Source: Trogon surrucura (Eukaryota; Chordata; Aves; Trogoniformes; Trogonidae). Taken from it: a stretch of 64,000 nucleotides of DNA. The stretch spans positions 10,486,501 through 10,550,500 of the forward strand of contig CM036618.1 in NCBI GenBank assembly GCA_020746105.1, given 5' to 3'. Below, in pieces: positions 34,908-46,339 of this stretch. A model generated the notes under the pieces. It made no database searches. It saw only the letters and a list, made by a program, of their open reading frames with translations, and was not told where the DNA came from. The translations under genes were made by a program, and so were the position numbers. Each line of letters begins with the position of its first letter. Within the stretch, counting starts at the first letter, position 1.

Positions 34908-36414
34908 GTATAGGGGGCTGACTGTTCATCATATTTCCAGAAGATGGTGTTTCCCTTCAGTAGGTGAGTAAATGAGTTTTTGTTACACTAGGTGCCATCT
35001 CTTGCATTTGGTTGGTAAACAGCTGTTGTTTTAAATGAGTTCTAAATGTCTTCACCTCCCACTTTAATAGCTATTCAGCAATTCCCAGCAAGAAATGTAT
35101 CTTTCATTGTACCTTAAATTCAGTAAATTAGTCTATCATTAAAAATGCACATGATATAAATATCTAAACAGTCTAGCTGTCCAGTGGTATTTATGTACGT
35201 TTTTAGTTCTTCACTGAGACCAGACACAATAAAACACTCTAGAATGACAATCCATTTGGAGTGATTCCTAACCTCTTCAGAAATTATAGCATACTATGGC
35301 AACAGCAGTGGTTTGACATACTAGGCTTTTATAGCCTGGAGAAAGGGCCACCTTTTGGCTTGCCCTGACAGATCATGCAAGGCCAAGCTCTTTCTCTACC
35401 CTTGCTGTAGAGTTTGCTCATTGTCCAGACACGATCACAAATTTATGTCCAGAGAGATTAAAACCCAAGGTTAGAATGTAAGCTTGCAAGAGCTCTGTGG
35501 GTAAAAACTAGCATAGATCTTGCTATTTTACCTGAATTTCATTAATAAAATGCAAATAAAAATGCTTCTCTGTCTGCCTGACTTCATTTAGATTTATCAC
35601 TAACTCTCTTGCAAACACGTTTCTGGAATCCTGTTCTCACTCACCCCCTGAGGTCTGCAGCTGTACTTACAACTTTATCACTGGTTATGAGTTTGTTAAA
35701 TTTCAGAGGTATTGGTGAGACACTGGATAGAAAATGCAGAGAACTAGCATTGAGTGGGAGTACTGTGCCTAAAGCACCCAGATGTGGAACAGCACATTGT
35801 TCATAAACTCACCAGAACTCACCTGGGATGTTCAACGACTCATAAATTTCACTTCCTTCCCTGGGCTATTCAGATTGTCAGCACCATTTCAGCATACTCC
35901 CTGCACACATAAATTTTCCTTCCTTGAAGCCTTTCAGTGAACCAGATTATTTCAAAGCTCCTGCTGCTGTCTGTTCAAACACTGATCTTCTGTTTGCCTT
36001 CAGAGCCTCACTGGGCTCCTTTCCTGTGTATCTTGTCAGTTCTCCTTGTCAACGTGAGCACCACTGCAGCTGCAGAAGGACAGCAGATAGTAAAAGCTCT
36101 AGAGCTAAGTGGGTAAGCGAGAATGAACATGAAAGGACATTTAACTCAACTTGACATTGTAGGTAACATTTCTAATTTCAAAAAACCTTTCAGCCCTTGC
36201 AAAATGCAGAATGACAAAGTTTCTATGAAAGACTGGCAGACCCATCTGTGTTGCTGTAAGTGCTATCAAATTACATCTGTGATGAAGGTCACAGAAAGAC
36301 TGGGTAATATTTGTCAGAGAGGAAAGTACTTGAATAAATGGAAAGATTTTCTTCTGTGGGGAAAAAACAAATCTCTGGGGATTCATCTTCTCTCTGGATT
36401 ACATAGTTAGGAAC
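32521..36414. other. Unique and possibly ancient-repeat DNA
   Basis: At 32960-33240 there is non-repetitive sequence that looks like a conserved noncoding element (TTAATAAC, GATTAATGCACC). From about 33980 to 34720 are phrases such as GGACACCTAAATGAAGG and CCATTGACTTCTAGGGAAC. They remind me of very old amniote repeats, which I cannot name. A 23-base T run lies at 34885-34907. Near 35470 the text TTAGAATGTAAGCTTGCAAG resembles the 3' end of L2-type LINEs. No exon is supported. Confidence 0.35.
34885..34907 (+). repeat. T23 homopolymer
   Basis: An uninterrupted run of 23 T. On the minus strand it would be an A tail, but no AATAAA signal or processed-gene copy is visible before it, so a retrocopy is not supported. 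Confidence 0.95.
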
Positions 36415-36513
36415 CTCCTTGCTTGTGGGGGTTGGACTAGATAATCTTTGAGGTCCCTTCCAACCTCTAACATTCTTTGATTCTGTGATTCTGTGATTCT
36501 GTGATTCTTGATT
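36415..36513 (+). mobile_element. CR1 LINE 3' end fragment (copy 8)
   Basis: About 100 bases of CR1 3' end in sense orientation: GGGGTTGGACTAGATAATC, TTTGAGGTCCCTTCCAACC. It ends in four GATTCTGTGATTCTGTG tail units. It is severely 5'-truncated. Confidence 0.94.
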
Positions 36514-37856
36514 CCAGAAATCTTGCCTTAATACAATGTAAGAGTCTCATCTACTGAGGCTAGGACTGTCTCCTGGAAAATGTAAGCTGTGTGTTTGTGT
36601 CAACTCAGGATGAGGTGACCCTCAGATGAGTGTTGTCTGGTCCGAATACGGTTATTCTGATCTGTATTAGAAAGACAAACGTTGCAAAACAAAGCAAAGC
36701 AATGCAAAACGTTGTGCTGTTAAGGTTTTGTATGATTTTTCTTTGGAATTGCAGTGGAGCCTGTCCTCCGGCTTTTAAGTGTCAGCTAAATATCGAGCTG
36801 TTATTTGGGTTACTTCTGAGCATACACTGGTGGCTGTGCTTAGGTTGCTGGGAGAAATTAATGTCCTAAAATGGAGGTGTTGCTAAGTTTTCACCTTTTG
36901 AGGATAGGCAGACCTAGATTATAGCTTATCTGGACATATAAATCCATTCTAGTTGTCAAAATAGATAGTTTCCCAGAAAGTAATGGAAGGATTTATAGAA
37001 TTTCTAATATGTTGAGGGAAGTTACATGGAGAATATTGTATATTCTAGTGTTGTGTGAAATCTAATTAAATACCAAAAGATATATTCTCCCATTTTTGAA
37101 TTATACTTTTCACCAACACATTCTCTATCTTGCTCAAATTTACATATTTTTATTTGTAAACATTCCAGGGAAAATATATCCTTCCAATCCAAACATCTAT
37201 ATGAACATGAATTTTCACATCTTTTCCACATGAAAGAATTATCTATAAAATGTGACTACTTTTACTCAGCAAGGCAGATAGATCCAATGTTTCTTCCACC
37301 TTCTTGATATACAATGTCTAATTTTACTTGAAAGTATCTGTACTTACTACAGTCAGATAAGCTTATATTGATATCTGTAATAAAATACGACAAAATCTTG
37401 AACTGCTACCAGCTTTGCATTTCATTAGGAAGACTTTGTATGCCTCTGATAAGTATTTGCCAGTTTGGATTTTACACAAACTATTCAAGTCAATGCCTCT
37501 GATATCTCAAAAAAGGGGGGGAAAAAAAAAAAAAAGGTCTGTTGGTCTTTATTAACAACAGGTCTCCAGACACCAGTTTTACACTCTATATGAGAGTTTC
37601 ATGCTTCTAACAATATCATGCACTACAGAACAGTGCTGTGTTGCTGATTTAGTGTCTGCTTCCCCCTAACCACTGTAGCGACGAGTTGCTTTGCAGATCT
37701 GCTATCTATAGGTGTGATTCAGAGCCCTTGTAAATACAACAGTTCTCACTGACTTCACCTTTTATAATAGCATTTATAATTTTTATAACACACTGAGGCC
37801 CCATCCAAGACTGTCACTAGTTCTTTATCTCATCAGGAATTCTTTGTGCACCTCTA
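36514..37856. other. Unique AT-rich DNA, nothing recognised
   Basis: No gene or repeat family is supported apart from a G/A homopurine run near 37509-37536. Confidence 0.4.
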
Positions 37857-40492
37857 GAATCATAGAATCATAGAATCATAGAATGTTAGGGATTGGAAGG
37901 GACCTCGGAAGATCATCAAGTCCAATCCCCCTGCCAGAGCAGGAATGCCTAGACTATGCCACACAGGAACGTGTCCAGGCAGGTCTTGAATGTCTCCAGA
38001 GAAGGAGACTCCACAGCCTCTCTGGGCAGCCTGTTCCAGGGCTCCGTCACCCTCACTGAGAAGAAGTTTCTTCTCGAGTTTAAGCGGAACCTCTTATGTT
38101 CCAGTTTCAGCCCATTACCCCTTGTCCTATCAGTGGTTGTCACCGAGAAGAGCCTGGCTCCATCCTCGTGACACTCACCCTTGATATATTTGTAAACATT
38201 AATGAGGTCACCCCTCAGCCTCCTCTTCTCCAAACTAAAGAGCCCCAGCTCCTTCAGTCTTTTCTCATAAGGGAGATGCTCCACTCCCTTAATCATCCTA
38301 GTTGCCCTGTGCTGGACTCTCTCCAGCAGTTCCCTGTCTTTCTTGAACTGAGGGGCCCAGAACTGGACACAGTATTCCAGATGGGGTCTCACCAGGGCAG
38401 AGTAGAGGGGAAGGAGAACCTCTCTTGACCTACTAACCACCCCCCTTCTAATACACCCCAGGATGCCATTGGCCTTCCTGGCCACAAGGGCACACTGCTG
38501 GCTCATGGTCATCCTGCTGTCGACCAAGACTCCCAGGTCCCTTTCCCCTACACTACTCTCTAATAAGTCATTCCCCAACTTATACTGGAACCTGGGGTTG
38601 TTCCTACCCAGATGCAAGACCCTACATTTACCCTTGTTGTATTTCATTAAATTTTTCCCCGCCCAACGCTCCAGCCTGTCCAGGTCTCGCTGGATGGCAG
38701 CACAGCCTTCTGGTGTGTCAGCCATTCCTCCCAGCTTGGTGTCATCAGCAAATTTGCTGATAGTACTCTCTAGTCCCTCATCCAAGTCATCGATGAATAT
38801 ATTGAATAATACTGGTCCCAGTACCGACCCTTGAGGCACTCCACTGGATACAGGTCTCCAACCAGACTCTGCCCCATTGACCAAAACTCTTTGGCTTCTT
38901 CCCCTCAACCAGTTCACAGTCCACCTCACTACCCGAGAGTCTAGACCACACTTCTGCAGTTTAGCAGCAAGGATGCTGTGGGAGACTGTGTCAAATGCTT
39001 TACTGAAGTCAAGGTAGACCACATCCACCGCTCGGCCATCATCTATCCACCTTGTTATATCCTCATAAAAGGCTATGAGGTTAGTCAAGCACGACTTCCC
39101 TTTGGTGAAGCCATGTTGACTGTCTCTAATGACCCTCTTATCCCTGATATGCCTTGAGATGGCACCAAGGATAAGTCGTTCCATCACTTTCCCAGGGATG
39201 GAGGTGAGGCTGACCGGTCTATAGTTACCCGGGTCCTCCTTCTTGCCCTTTTTGAAGACTGGAGTGACATTTGCTTCCCTCCAGTCCTCAGGCACCTCTC
39301 CCGTCTCCCAAGACTTGGCAAAGATGATGGAGAGTGGTCTAGCAATGACATCAGCCAGCTCCCTCAGCACCCGTGGATGCATCCCGTCTGGACCCATGGA
39401 TTTATGGATGTCCAGATTGCTTAATTGGTCCCTAATCCAGTCCTCATCGACTAAAGCATACTCCTCCACTGCCCTGACTTCCTCTGGGGCCTCAGGGGAA
39501 TGGGGCTCCTCAGGACAGCCTCCGGCAGAGTAGACAGAGGCAAAGAAGGCATTCAGTAACTCTGCCTTCTCTGTATCTTCTGTCACCAAGGCACCCACCT
39601 CATTCATCAGTGGGTCTATATTGCCTCTGGTGTTAGTTTTATCTGCCACGTATTTGAAAAAGCTCTTCCTGTTGTCCTTGACCCCTCTCTCCAGGTTCAA
39701 TTCTAGGGAGGCCTTTGCTTTCCTAGTTGCCTCCCTACACCCTCGGACAACAGCCTTATATTCTTCCCAAGTGGCCAGCCCTGCCTTCCAAGAGCTGTAA
39801 ATTCTCCTCTTGCCCTTGAGCTTACCCAGCAGATCCCTGTTTAGCCACGCAGGTCTCCTGGCTCCCTTCCTTGACTTCCTACGTGTCGGGATGCTCTGAT
39901 CTTGAGCACGGTAGAAGCAGTCCCTGAACGCTAACCAACTGTCTTGGGCCCCTTTACCTTCAAACAGCCTTGCCCATGGGATTTTCTCTAGTAATTGCTT
40001 GAAAAATCCAAAGTTTGCCTTGGCAAAGTCCAGGGTTGCAATTCTGCTTGCTATTTTGTTTCTGCTACATGAGATCCTGAACTCCACCATTTCATGGTCA
40101 CTGCAGCCAAGGCAGCCCTCAACCTTTACTGCTTCAACCAGATCCTCCTTGTTAGCGAGGATGAGGTCCAGCAGTGCTCCTCTCCTAGTCGACTCCTCCA
40201 CCATTTGCATCAGAAAATTATCATCGATGCACTGGAGGAACCTCCTGGACTGTGGCTGGCTGGCTGAGTTCTCCTTCCAGCAAATATCAGGGTAGTTAAA
40301 ATCCCCCAGGACAACCAGGGCCTGTGATTGTGAGACCGCTCTCAGCTGCCTGTAGAAGGCCTCATCAACTTCCTCACCCTGATCTGGTGGCCTGTAATAG
40401 ACACCCACAACAGTATCTCTCCTGCCAGCCTGCCCCTTAATTCTAACCCATACACTCTCAACTTGCTCCTCTAGTAACTGTTCTCCGTTGTT
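37857..40492 (-). mobile_element. CR1 LINE, long and least damaged copy (copy 9)
   Basis: The tail (three complement ATTCTATG units) is at 37857, and the element reads leftward from about 40492. It contains the 3' untranslated part and most of ORF2, from within the endonuclease domain to the C-terminus, in one open frame. Only the first part of the endonuclease, all of ORF1 and the 5' region are missing, so it is a 5'-truncated insertion of about 2.6 kb. The unbroken frame contrasts with the several breaks in copies 1, 3, 11 and 12, so this is the youngest-looking insertion here. The 5' end lies about 220 bases before the LTR that begins at 40715. Confidence 0.97.
37949..40492 (-). CDS. CR1 ORF2 fragment: endonuclease (partial) and reverse transcriptase
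   Basis: This is an open frame of 847 codons with no stop. The TAG before it is at 40493-40495, and it begins mid-domain, so it has no true start; an in-frame GTG lies at 40406-40408. Counting residues from that GTG, the APE-type endonuclease part shows [11 protein letters not shown] at the start, GDFN at 35-38 and SDHEMVEF at 103-110, the last being its C-terminal catalytic motif. A linker follows with [10 protein letters not shown] and a basic stretch near 174-235. The reverse transcriptase includes [19 protein letters not shown] near 383, [10 protein letters not shown] near 431, [12 protein letters not shown] near 464, [11 protein letters not shown] near 522 and the catalytic FADD at 553-556. 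The C-terminal region follows ([22 protein letters not shown]-like, [15 protein letters not shown]). In a complete CR1 this protein nicks DNA and copies its RNA into the target. Here the N-terminal endonuclease part is absent (inferred to be over 100 residues), so autonomous activity is not expected. Confidence 0.95.
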   Translation of the reverse strand, partial: NNGEQLLEEQVESVWVRIKGQAGRRDTVVGVYYRPPDQGEEVDEAFYRQLRAVSQSQALVVLGDFNYPDICWKENSASQPQSRRFLQCIDDNFLMQMVEESTRRGALLDLILANKEDLVEAVKVEGCLGCSDHEMVEFRISCSRNKIASRIATLDFAKANFGFFKQLLEKIPWARLFEGKGAQDSWLAFRDCFYRAQDQSIPTRRKSRKGARRPAWLNRDLLGKLKGKRRIYSSWKAGLATWEEYKAVVRGCREATRKAKASLELNLERGVKDNRKSFFKYVADKTNTRGNIDPLMNEVGALVTEDTEKAELLNAFFASVYSAGGCPEEPHSPEAPEEVRAVEEYALVDEDWIRDQLSNLDIHKSMGPDGMHPRVLRELADVIARPLSIIFAKSWETGEVPEDWREANVTPVFKKGKKEDPGNYRPVSLTSIPGKVMERLILGAISRHIRDKRVIRDSQHGFTKGKSCLTNLIAFYEDITRWIDDGRAVDVVYLDFSKAFDTVSHSILAAKLQKCGLDSRVVRWTVNWLRGRSQRVLVNGAESGWRPVSSGVPQGSVLGPVLFNIFIDDLDEGLESTISKFADDTKLGGMADTPEGCAAIQRDLDRLERWAGKNLMKYNKGKCRVLHLGRNNPRFQYKLGNDLLESSVGERDLGVLVDSRMTMSQQCALVARKANGILGCIRRGVVSRSREVLLPLYSALVRPHLEYCVQFWAPQFKKDRELLERVQHRATRMIKGVEHLPYEKRLKELGLFSLEKRRLRGDLINVYKYIKGECHEDGARLFSVTTTDRTRGNGLKLEHKRFRLNSRRNFFSVRVTEPWNRLPREAVESPSLETFKTCLDTFLCGIV

Positions 40493-40714
40493 CTAGACCC
40501 TGACACTGCTCAAAGCAAGAGGCATCATTCTCCTAAGGCCAGCTGGATGAGACATAATCAGAGGCCCAAATAGTTTCCAGGATTAACAGATCTGGGTATA
40601 AAGCTAAAATGGTTTGTATTTCAAACCATTTCCTCAATGTCTGTCATACATGACATTCTCATGACTCTTTTACTCTCACTTTTGCTTTGATCTTCATGGC
40701 AATGGATTCTCTTC

Positions 40715-41302
40715 TGTCCTGGTTTTGGCTGGATAAAGCTAATCTTCCTTCTTAGCAGTTAGAATAATGCCATGTTTCAAATTCAGTGTAACAATGGATA
40801 TGAGAAGAACATTGCTAATATATAGATGTTTTCAGTTCTTGCTGGGAAATAACTTTTCAGTTTTCCATTTTTTCCTAGTGTTCAGGTGCACCAAAAGTTG
40901 GGAAGGAGCATGGACAGGACAGCTGACTCAAACTACCCAAAGGGACATTCCATACCATAGAACATCGTGGTCAATATATTAGTCAGGGCGAGTTGTCTGG
41001 ATGGGGTGGGCTGCTGCTCAAGCATTAGTCAGCAGGTGGTAAGCAATTGCAATGTGCATCACTTTAATTTAGTTTTATTTATCTCTCTTCATTAGAATTT
41101 CTTTTCATTATAATCATCATAATATTTTATTATTGTTGTAAATATTATATTGTATTTTAGTGTAGTTATTAATCAGTTCTTATCTCGACCCATGACTTTT
41201 ACTATTTTTTTTCTGATTCTTCTCCCCATCCCACTGGGAAGGAGGAGGAGTGAGTAAGTAGCTGCCGGATGCTTAGTTGCTGACTGGGGTTAAACCATGA
41301 CA
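40715..41302 (+). mobile_element. Solo LTR of an avian endogenous retrovirus (fossil)
   Basis: It begins TGTCCTGGTTTTGGCTGG and ends GGTTAAACCATGACA. It matches over its length an LTR type I remember as very common in neoavian birds. Landmarks are a GGTGCACCAAAAGTTGGG-like block and GGACAGCTGACTCAAAC near 40915, CAAAGGGACATTCCATACC near 40940, then GTGCATCACTTTAATT and an AT-rich run. After these come TTATCTCGACCCATGAC, CCCCATCCCACTGGG and GTGAGTAAGTAGCTGC. The flanks read TCTTC (40710-40714) and TCCTC (41303-41307), a near match consistent with a 5-bp target duplication. No coding sequence adjoins it, so it is a solo LTR, clearly worn but full length (588 bp). A partner of the same type lies in the opposite orientation at 43796-44324. 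Confidence 0.88.
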
Positions 41303-41374
41303 TCCTCCTACTCCCATGTCCCCTGAGTCAGGTACTGCATAAATCTGTGCAGTGCTGAAAAGTTTAGGAGCTTA

Positions 41375-42355
41375 TGGTGTTTTGGGGTCAAGCTCTACAT
41401 TAATAAAGGATGAATCTTCATAAATGTTCTGGATGTTGGGATCAAGAGCACCCTGATGAAGTTTGCGGGTGACACCAAAATGTGTGGTGAAGCTGACACT
41501 CCAAAAGGGAGAGCCACGCTCTAGGAAGACCTGGACAGGCTGAAGGGGTGGGCTAGCAGGAACCTTATGAAGTTCAGTGGGGACAAGCATAAGGTCTTGC
41601 ACCTGGGAACACACAACCCACGAATGCCGCTCAAACTGGGATCCACCTGGTTGGAGAGCAGCCCTGTAGAGAGGGACTTGGGGGTCTTGGTGGACAGCAG
41701 TCTCAACACGAGTGAACAGTGTGCTGCAGCAGCAAAGAAAGCAAGCAGGATGCTGGGCTGCACTAACAAGGGCATCACCAGCAGAGAAAAAGTAGCCATC
41801 ACACCCCTCTCCTCAACGCCGGTCAGACCACACCTTGAGTACTGTATTCGGTTTTCGTACCCTCTGTACAAAAAAGATGCAGACAGGCTGGAAAGGGTCC
41901 AGAGAAGGGCCACAAGGATAAACAGAGAACTAGAAGACCTACCATATGAAGAAAGGCTGAGACAACTAGGTTTGTTCAGCCTTGAGAAGAGAAGGCTTAG
42001 GGGCGACCTTATTACCATGTACCAGTGCATAAAGGGTGACTACCAAGAAGATGTAGACTCCCCTTTTACAGAGTCACATGGGTAAGACAAGGTGTAATGG
42101 ATACAAGTGGCTCCTGGGGAGATTCCTATTTGGCTCCAGAGTAAAAATTTTCACCATGAGAACAATTAGACATTGGAATAATCTTCCAAGGGAAGTGATG
42201 GTCTCCTCAACTTTAGACAATTTTAAGGCTCAGCTTGACAGGGTGCTGGGCCATCTCATTTAAACTGTATTTCTTTACCTTAAAGGGTTGGACTAGATGA
42301 TTCTTGAGGTCCTTTCCAACCTGGTATTCTATAATTCTATGGTTCTATGAATTCT
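41375..42355 (+). mobile_element. CR1 LINE 3' portion (copy 10)
   Basis: It starts near the RT GSVLG motif (GTGTTTTGGGGTC). It continues with a FADDTK-like segment (GTTTGCGGGTGACACC, 41460-41476), then [55 protein letters not shown] and [36 protein letters not shown] in one frame (41567-42085). The rest follows in another frame (RTIRHWNNLPREVMVSSTLDNFKAQLDRVLGHLI, ending 42263). The 3' part ends with the tail ATTCTATGGTTCTATG. At least two frame breaks are evident. It lies 72 bases after the LTR at 40715-41302 and is nearly continuous with it, making a composite cluster. Confidence 0.94.
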
Positions 42356-43795
42356 ATTTCACTTACTAAACATAAGATTGTAAAACGTATGTCTTTGCTG
42401 TGCCAGTAACATCAAATCTGTGGTAATGTGCTTTGGTAATAATACCAGGAAGGTAGATACTTCTGTGTGTGAATGTAAAATTGAAAGCATCACACTGATG
42501 CTGCTCATAAACTGCTCAGGAACTGAAAAGCATGTTGAAGTACAGATGTGTACAGACCCCTGCAGATTATTCCACACATCTCGTCTCTGGATATATGCAG
42601 AAATTAGAGGTGCAGCAGCTTAATCTGAATTAACTCAAATTTCATATTTTGAAAAAAAATGGGAAAAAAGCCCATGATTTCAAGTTATTTTCTAGCTTAG
42701 CCAACTTTTTTTTTTTTTTTTTCTGATAAAAACCATAACTTTTAGGTGAGGTTGGTGAAGTTCTTTTCCATAGTCTTATCAGATTTGGAAATGTTACTTT
42801 AACTTCGAATTAGATCTAAGAAGTCAGATACACAACCTCTCATAATAATGACACTTTGTACACTAATGCTGTCTCAGAGTTTAACTGCTCTGTGTGAGAA
42901 ACAAAGAATCTGTTACACCCCTATCATTCAAATGTATGTTATTGCAGTAATAACAGAATTCCTAACAACAGAATAGCGATTGTTGAGTGCACATAAAATT
43001 TCAGCTGATAGGTACAGATTGAAAAACAGTAAAAGCTTCAGGCAAAACCCATCATTATTTATTTGAAAGATGCATAATCAGATTTATTGAGCTGATTAGA
43101 ATGACAGATAATCTAAGACTTGGGAAGGCACCCCCAGATTTTCTAAGATTTACATGTGGATTTGGCTTTTTGCGGCTGATAGGAATCACACAGACTAAAT
43201 TACATGCATTGCTCTGAAAATGTAAGGAAACGGCCATTGAAGGGGAAATGGCTCAGAGAATTCAGTATAAGGTGACATGTTGTTTGCATACTATTATATG
43301 GAATTGCAGGCTCTGCAGTAACTCCTAATGGGGGAAATTTATCACTGCAGAGAGGACCTGTCAAAGCAAAGATGAGGACTGACAGACTGTTTGACAGGGA
43401 GGAAAGAAGTGACCAACCAAAACCTGTTCCACAAATGGAGGACAATATGGAAGAACAGCATAGGGATATTTGTGGGAAAATATGGGTATCAAGAAAGATG
43501 TCACTGAACAGGAATCACTGTAACAGTGTGGGAAGGGTGGGAGCAGTGCACCCAGAACACACAGAAGGACTGCTCAGAGTGAGAACATAAGGAGTGCATT
43601 TCACATAACCCAGCAAAAGGATATGAGAGGTACAGATCTGACAAGTCTGCGGTAGTGGAGGTGAGATTTGCCTCTCTAAAACTAGTCCAATACTTCAATC
43701 ATTTGAGGTTCTGTTCTCACCTGCATGGCAATGCCTTCTCCAACCCCCCAGGCCTGATCCACATGCCTATCACCAAGCAACAGGTGTTGTACCAG
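42356..43795. other. Unique AT-rich DNA, nothing recognised
   Basis: A T17 run lies at 42706-42722. No known repeat, exon or retroviral coding region is seen, which argues against the two flanking LTRs being ends of one provirus. Confidence 0.45.
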
Positions 43796-44324
43796 TGTGG
43801 TGGGTGAACCCCAGCCAGCAGCAAAGCACCACAGTTACTCACTCACTCCCCACCCCAGTGGGACTGTGCAGAGAATAGGAAAAGCAAAACACTTGTGGGA
43901 TGAGAGAAAAATAGCTTAATAAGTGAAACAAAGAGAAATAAATGATGCAAATCACTCACCACTTCTCACAAGTAAACCAATGCCTCCGAGCAACGACTAT
44001 TTCTTCCAGAACTCTCTTCCCTTCATTTCTACTATTGAGCACGACGTTATATGATCAAAAATACCCCTTTGGTTAGCCTGGATCAATTAACCTGGCTGCA
44101 TCCCCTCCCAGCTTCTTGTGCAGCCCCGTGCTTCTCACTGGGGAGAGAGAGGAGGAAAAATAGAAAGCCTCAATGCTGAGCAAGCACTGCTCAGCAATAG
44201 CCAGAAACACTGGTGTGTTTCCAAAACTGCTGTAGTCACAAAGCACAGCATTATATGGGCTGCTATGAAGAAAAATAGCTCCAGTCCAGATAGACCAAGT
44301 AGAGCCAGAATCTTGCTAGGGACA
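43796..44324 (-). mobile_element. Solo LTR, same type as 40715-41302, opposite orientation (fossil)
   Basis: It begins TGTGGTGGGTGAACCCC and ends GGGACA. It is the complement of the same avian LTR type: AGCAAAGCACCACAG, TCACTCACTCCCCACCCC, GTGGGATGAGAG, AGCACGACGTTATATG, ACCCCTTTGGTTAGCC, GCTTCTTGTGCAGCCCC, AAGCACTGCTCAGCAATAGCC and GGGCTGCTATGAAGAAAAATAG appear in order. It has no adjoining coding region, so it is a solo LTR (about 529 bp). No convincing target duplication is seen, though a short AGTACCTCT duplication sits at its high-coordinate edge (44323-44342). It is worn, and its wording differs from the plus-strand partner enough to suggest separate insertions or subfamilies. Confidence 0.85.
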
Positions 44325-46059
44325 GTACCTCTAGTACCTCTAGCTGGGTGTTGCTAGATGTATTTCTCCTGCTAAACAGGAAAGCACAGTTCTAAGCTGC
44401 ACCTTAGCACAGGTCTGACATTACCAGCCTCCTGCCATCATCACACTACGCTGCACTCAGTTCTGCAGTCAGTTCTGCTTTAAAGAAGTCAGTGGAGAGG
44501 TTGTGCTACTCAAAACTCAGCCTGATGTGAGCTTTGGTCAGAGAGGAACCAGGGACAACCAGGAATGAGAAGGGAAAGAAAAGAAAAATGTCCAACTTTA
44601 CCACCCACATGAAACTCGAGACGAAGAAAGCGTGATGGCACTCTGAGCCAGGGCAAAAAAAAAGGGAGTAAAAAAAGGTCTCCATTTATTTTGGACAACG
44701 CTAAGTTTCAGGTAATGGGAAGAGAGTTAAGAGGAGATATGGAAGTTATAAACTTAGACAAATATGTAAAACACATACTGGATTGGAACAAAGAGCAGGA
44801 CCCGGATCTGGAAAACAGGTTTGTGAGACACTATCTAAAAGAAGGCAACAAAATGGTATGACCAGGTAGGATTGCAAAAAGCAGAAGTGTAAAGAGAGTT
44901 TTTTTGTTTGTTTTTTTTTTTCCTCAAAAGGGTTTCTGACTCGATATACTGTCTGCGAGAGTGCCATCTGGTGACCACAGTTACATTGCAAAAATGACCT
45001 TCCCAAGCAAGCTGCAGTTAGAGTTTGAATGCAGATATTTCAGTAACTCAACCCTCTGCTGGTTTCATTAGACCAAGGCACTACTATATGCATTGTACTG
45101 AGAAAATAAAAATCATTAGAACTCACAGAGGGAAAAGACTGGAACAAACGTATTCAACGTCTGAATAAAATACAAACAAATCTTTAGCAAACCTTGCATG
45201 GAAGGTATGCATGCAAAATCCTGTTTATAAGCATGGAAAGGTGCTTTATATAAAAAGGAGAGTTTGGGGGAGTATTTACATATGTTTTTAACACTCTAGT
45301 TAAATATTCACTCTAGAGTATATAAAATGCTAGGGAGTCAGCAGTAAAGACAGATTCAGCAAGGCTAGCACTTTGTCCTTAGCGCTCAGTTTAAATTTAC
45401 TTCATTGTTATTTGGTTTGTCTTCTAACTTTTGTAACTAAAATTTGCTAGCTCTTCCCCCTCTGACCGCCTGAAAAAATTCTCACAGCTGAAGTAATTAG
45501 TTTTGTTGTTTTCATCTTATACAAATAATGAGAAGAAAATACGGATTTGAATTACTGTCAGTGATTTCTTAATTATCACAAGAGTAAGTCCCTGTTTCTA
45601 TCAATTTGGTGTTTATGTGACCTAGAGGACTTACTTTGTGTAAAAAAAAAAAAAAAAAAAAAAAAGATTCATGCAGAAAACTGAAACAGAACTAATAAAT
45701 TAAGCATCTCCGGAAATTATATTGAGAGGAGAACTCTCATAAGACCTGTAAGTGAAAACCCTGTTCATCTTCGTTGTCTAGAAGGTAGTGACTCCATGTT
45801 TACACCAATGTGAAAGGCTAAGTTAGAGTTGGACCCAACTCATAAATACTACCCTAAGTAAGATGTACTGCACTTTAAACTCTCCCCTACTGCAAGAACA
45901 TCAGCTCTGAGCAGGAACAATCTATCCGGAAGGGAGAAACAGAGGTCCCATGTTAGCCCTTCTAACCGGGGGGTTTGACAGCTCTTTGGTAAACAAGGTT
46001 ATTGTGATGCTGCTTGTAAGGGAATGAAGACACGGCAAACATCATACAGTAAGTATTTA
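44325..46059. other. Unique AT-rich DNA, nothing recognised
   Basis: It contains an A24 run (45642-45665) and a T-rich stretch near 44900-44920. No gene is supported. Confidence 0.4.
45642..45665 (+). repeat. A24 homopolymer
   Basis: An uninterrupted A run. No AATAAA lies shortly upstream and no intronless gene copy precedes it, so it is treated as a simple repeat. Confidence 0.95.
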
Positions 46060-46133
46060 CCAGAGCTAGTAATAGAGATCTCCAGGTCACACCTTGACCT
46101 TAGACATTAAACCACACTGTCTTTCCACAGAGA
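46060..46133 (+). repeat. MIR-like SINE relic (3' half)
   Basis: The order CAGAGCTAGTAATAGAGATC, CCAGGTCACACC, then ATTAAACCACACTGTCTTTCC follows the 3' half of MIR (AGCTAGTAAGTGGCAGAGCC...ACTGGACCACGCTGCCTCTC-like). It is adjacent to the ancient LINE fossil. Confidence 0.45.
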
Positions 46134-46339
46134 ACTCTGACATCCTAAAGCAGAACCTGAATCTGGGTTAGGAACTGCAAATGGTTGAAAAATAATTTCC
46201 ATAAACAACACTAATTGTCAACTTAATCAGTCACATTTATCTTCATTTAGATGTAAGTGAAGATTAAGTCTCTCCAGGGGGTAGGAAATAGCTGAAATAA
46301 ACACAAAGCATTGTCTTTTGAGACACTAACCACAAGCAG

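Noticed and set aside
38463-40295. Several plus-strand open frames of 96-123 codons
   Set aside because: All are antisense shadows of the CR1 ORF2 frame.
40715-44324. One provirus bounded by the two similar LTRs
   Set aside because: The LTRs face opposite ways and no retroviral coding sequence lies between them.
45642-45665. A run as the tail of a retrocopy
   Set aside because: No polyadenylation signal or gene-like sequence lies upstream.
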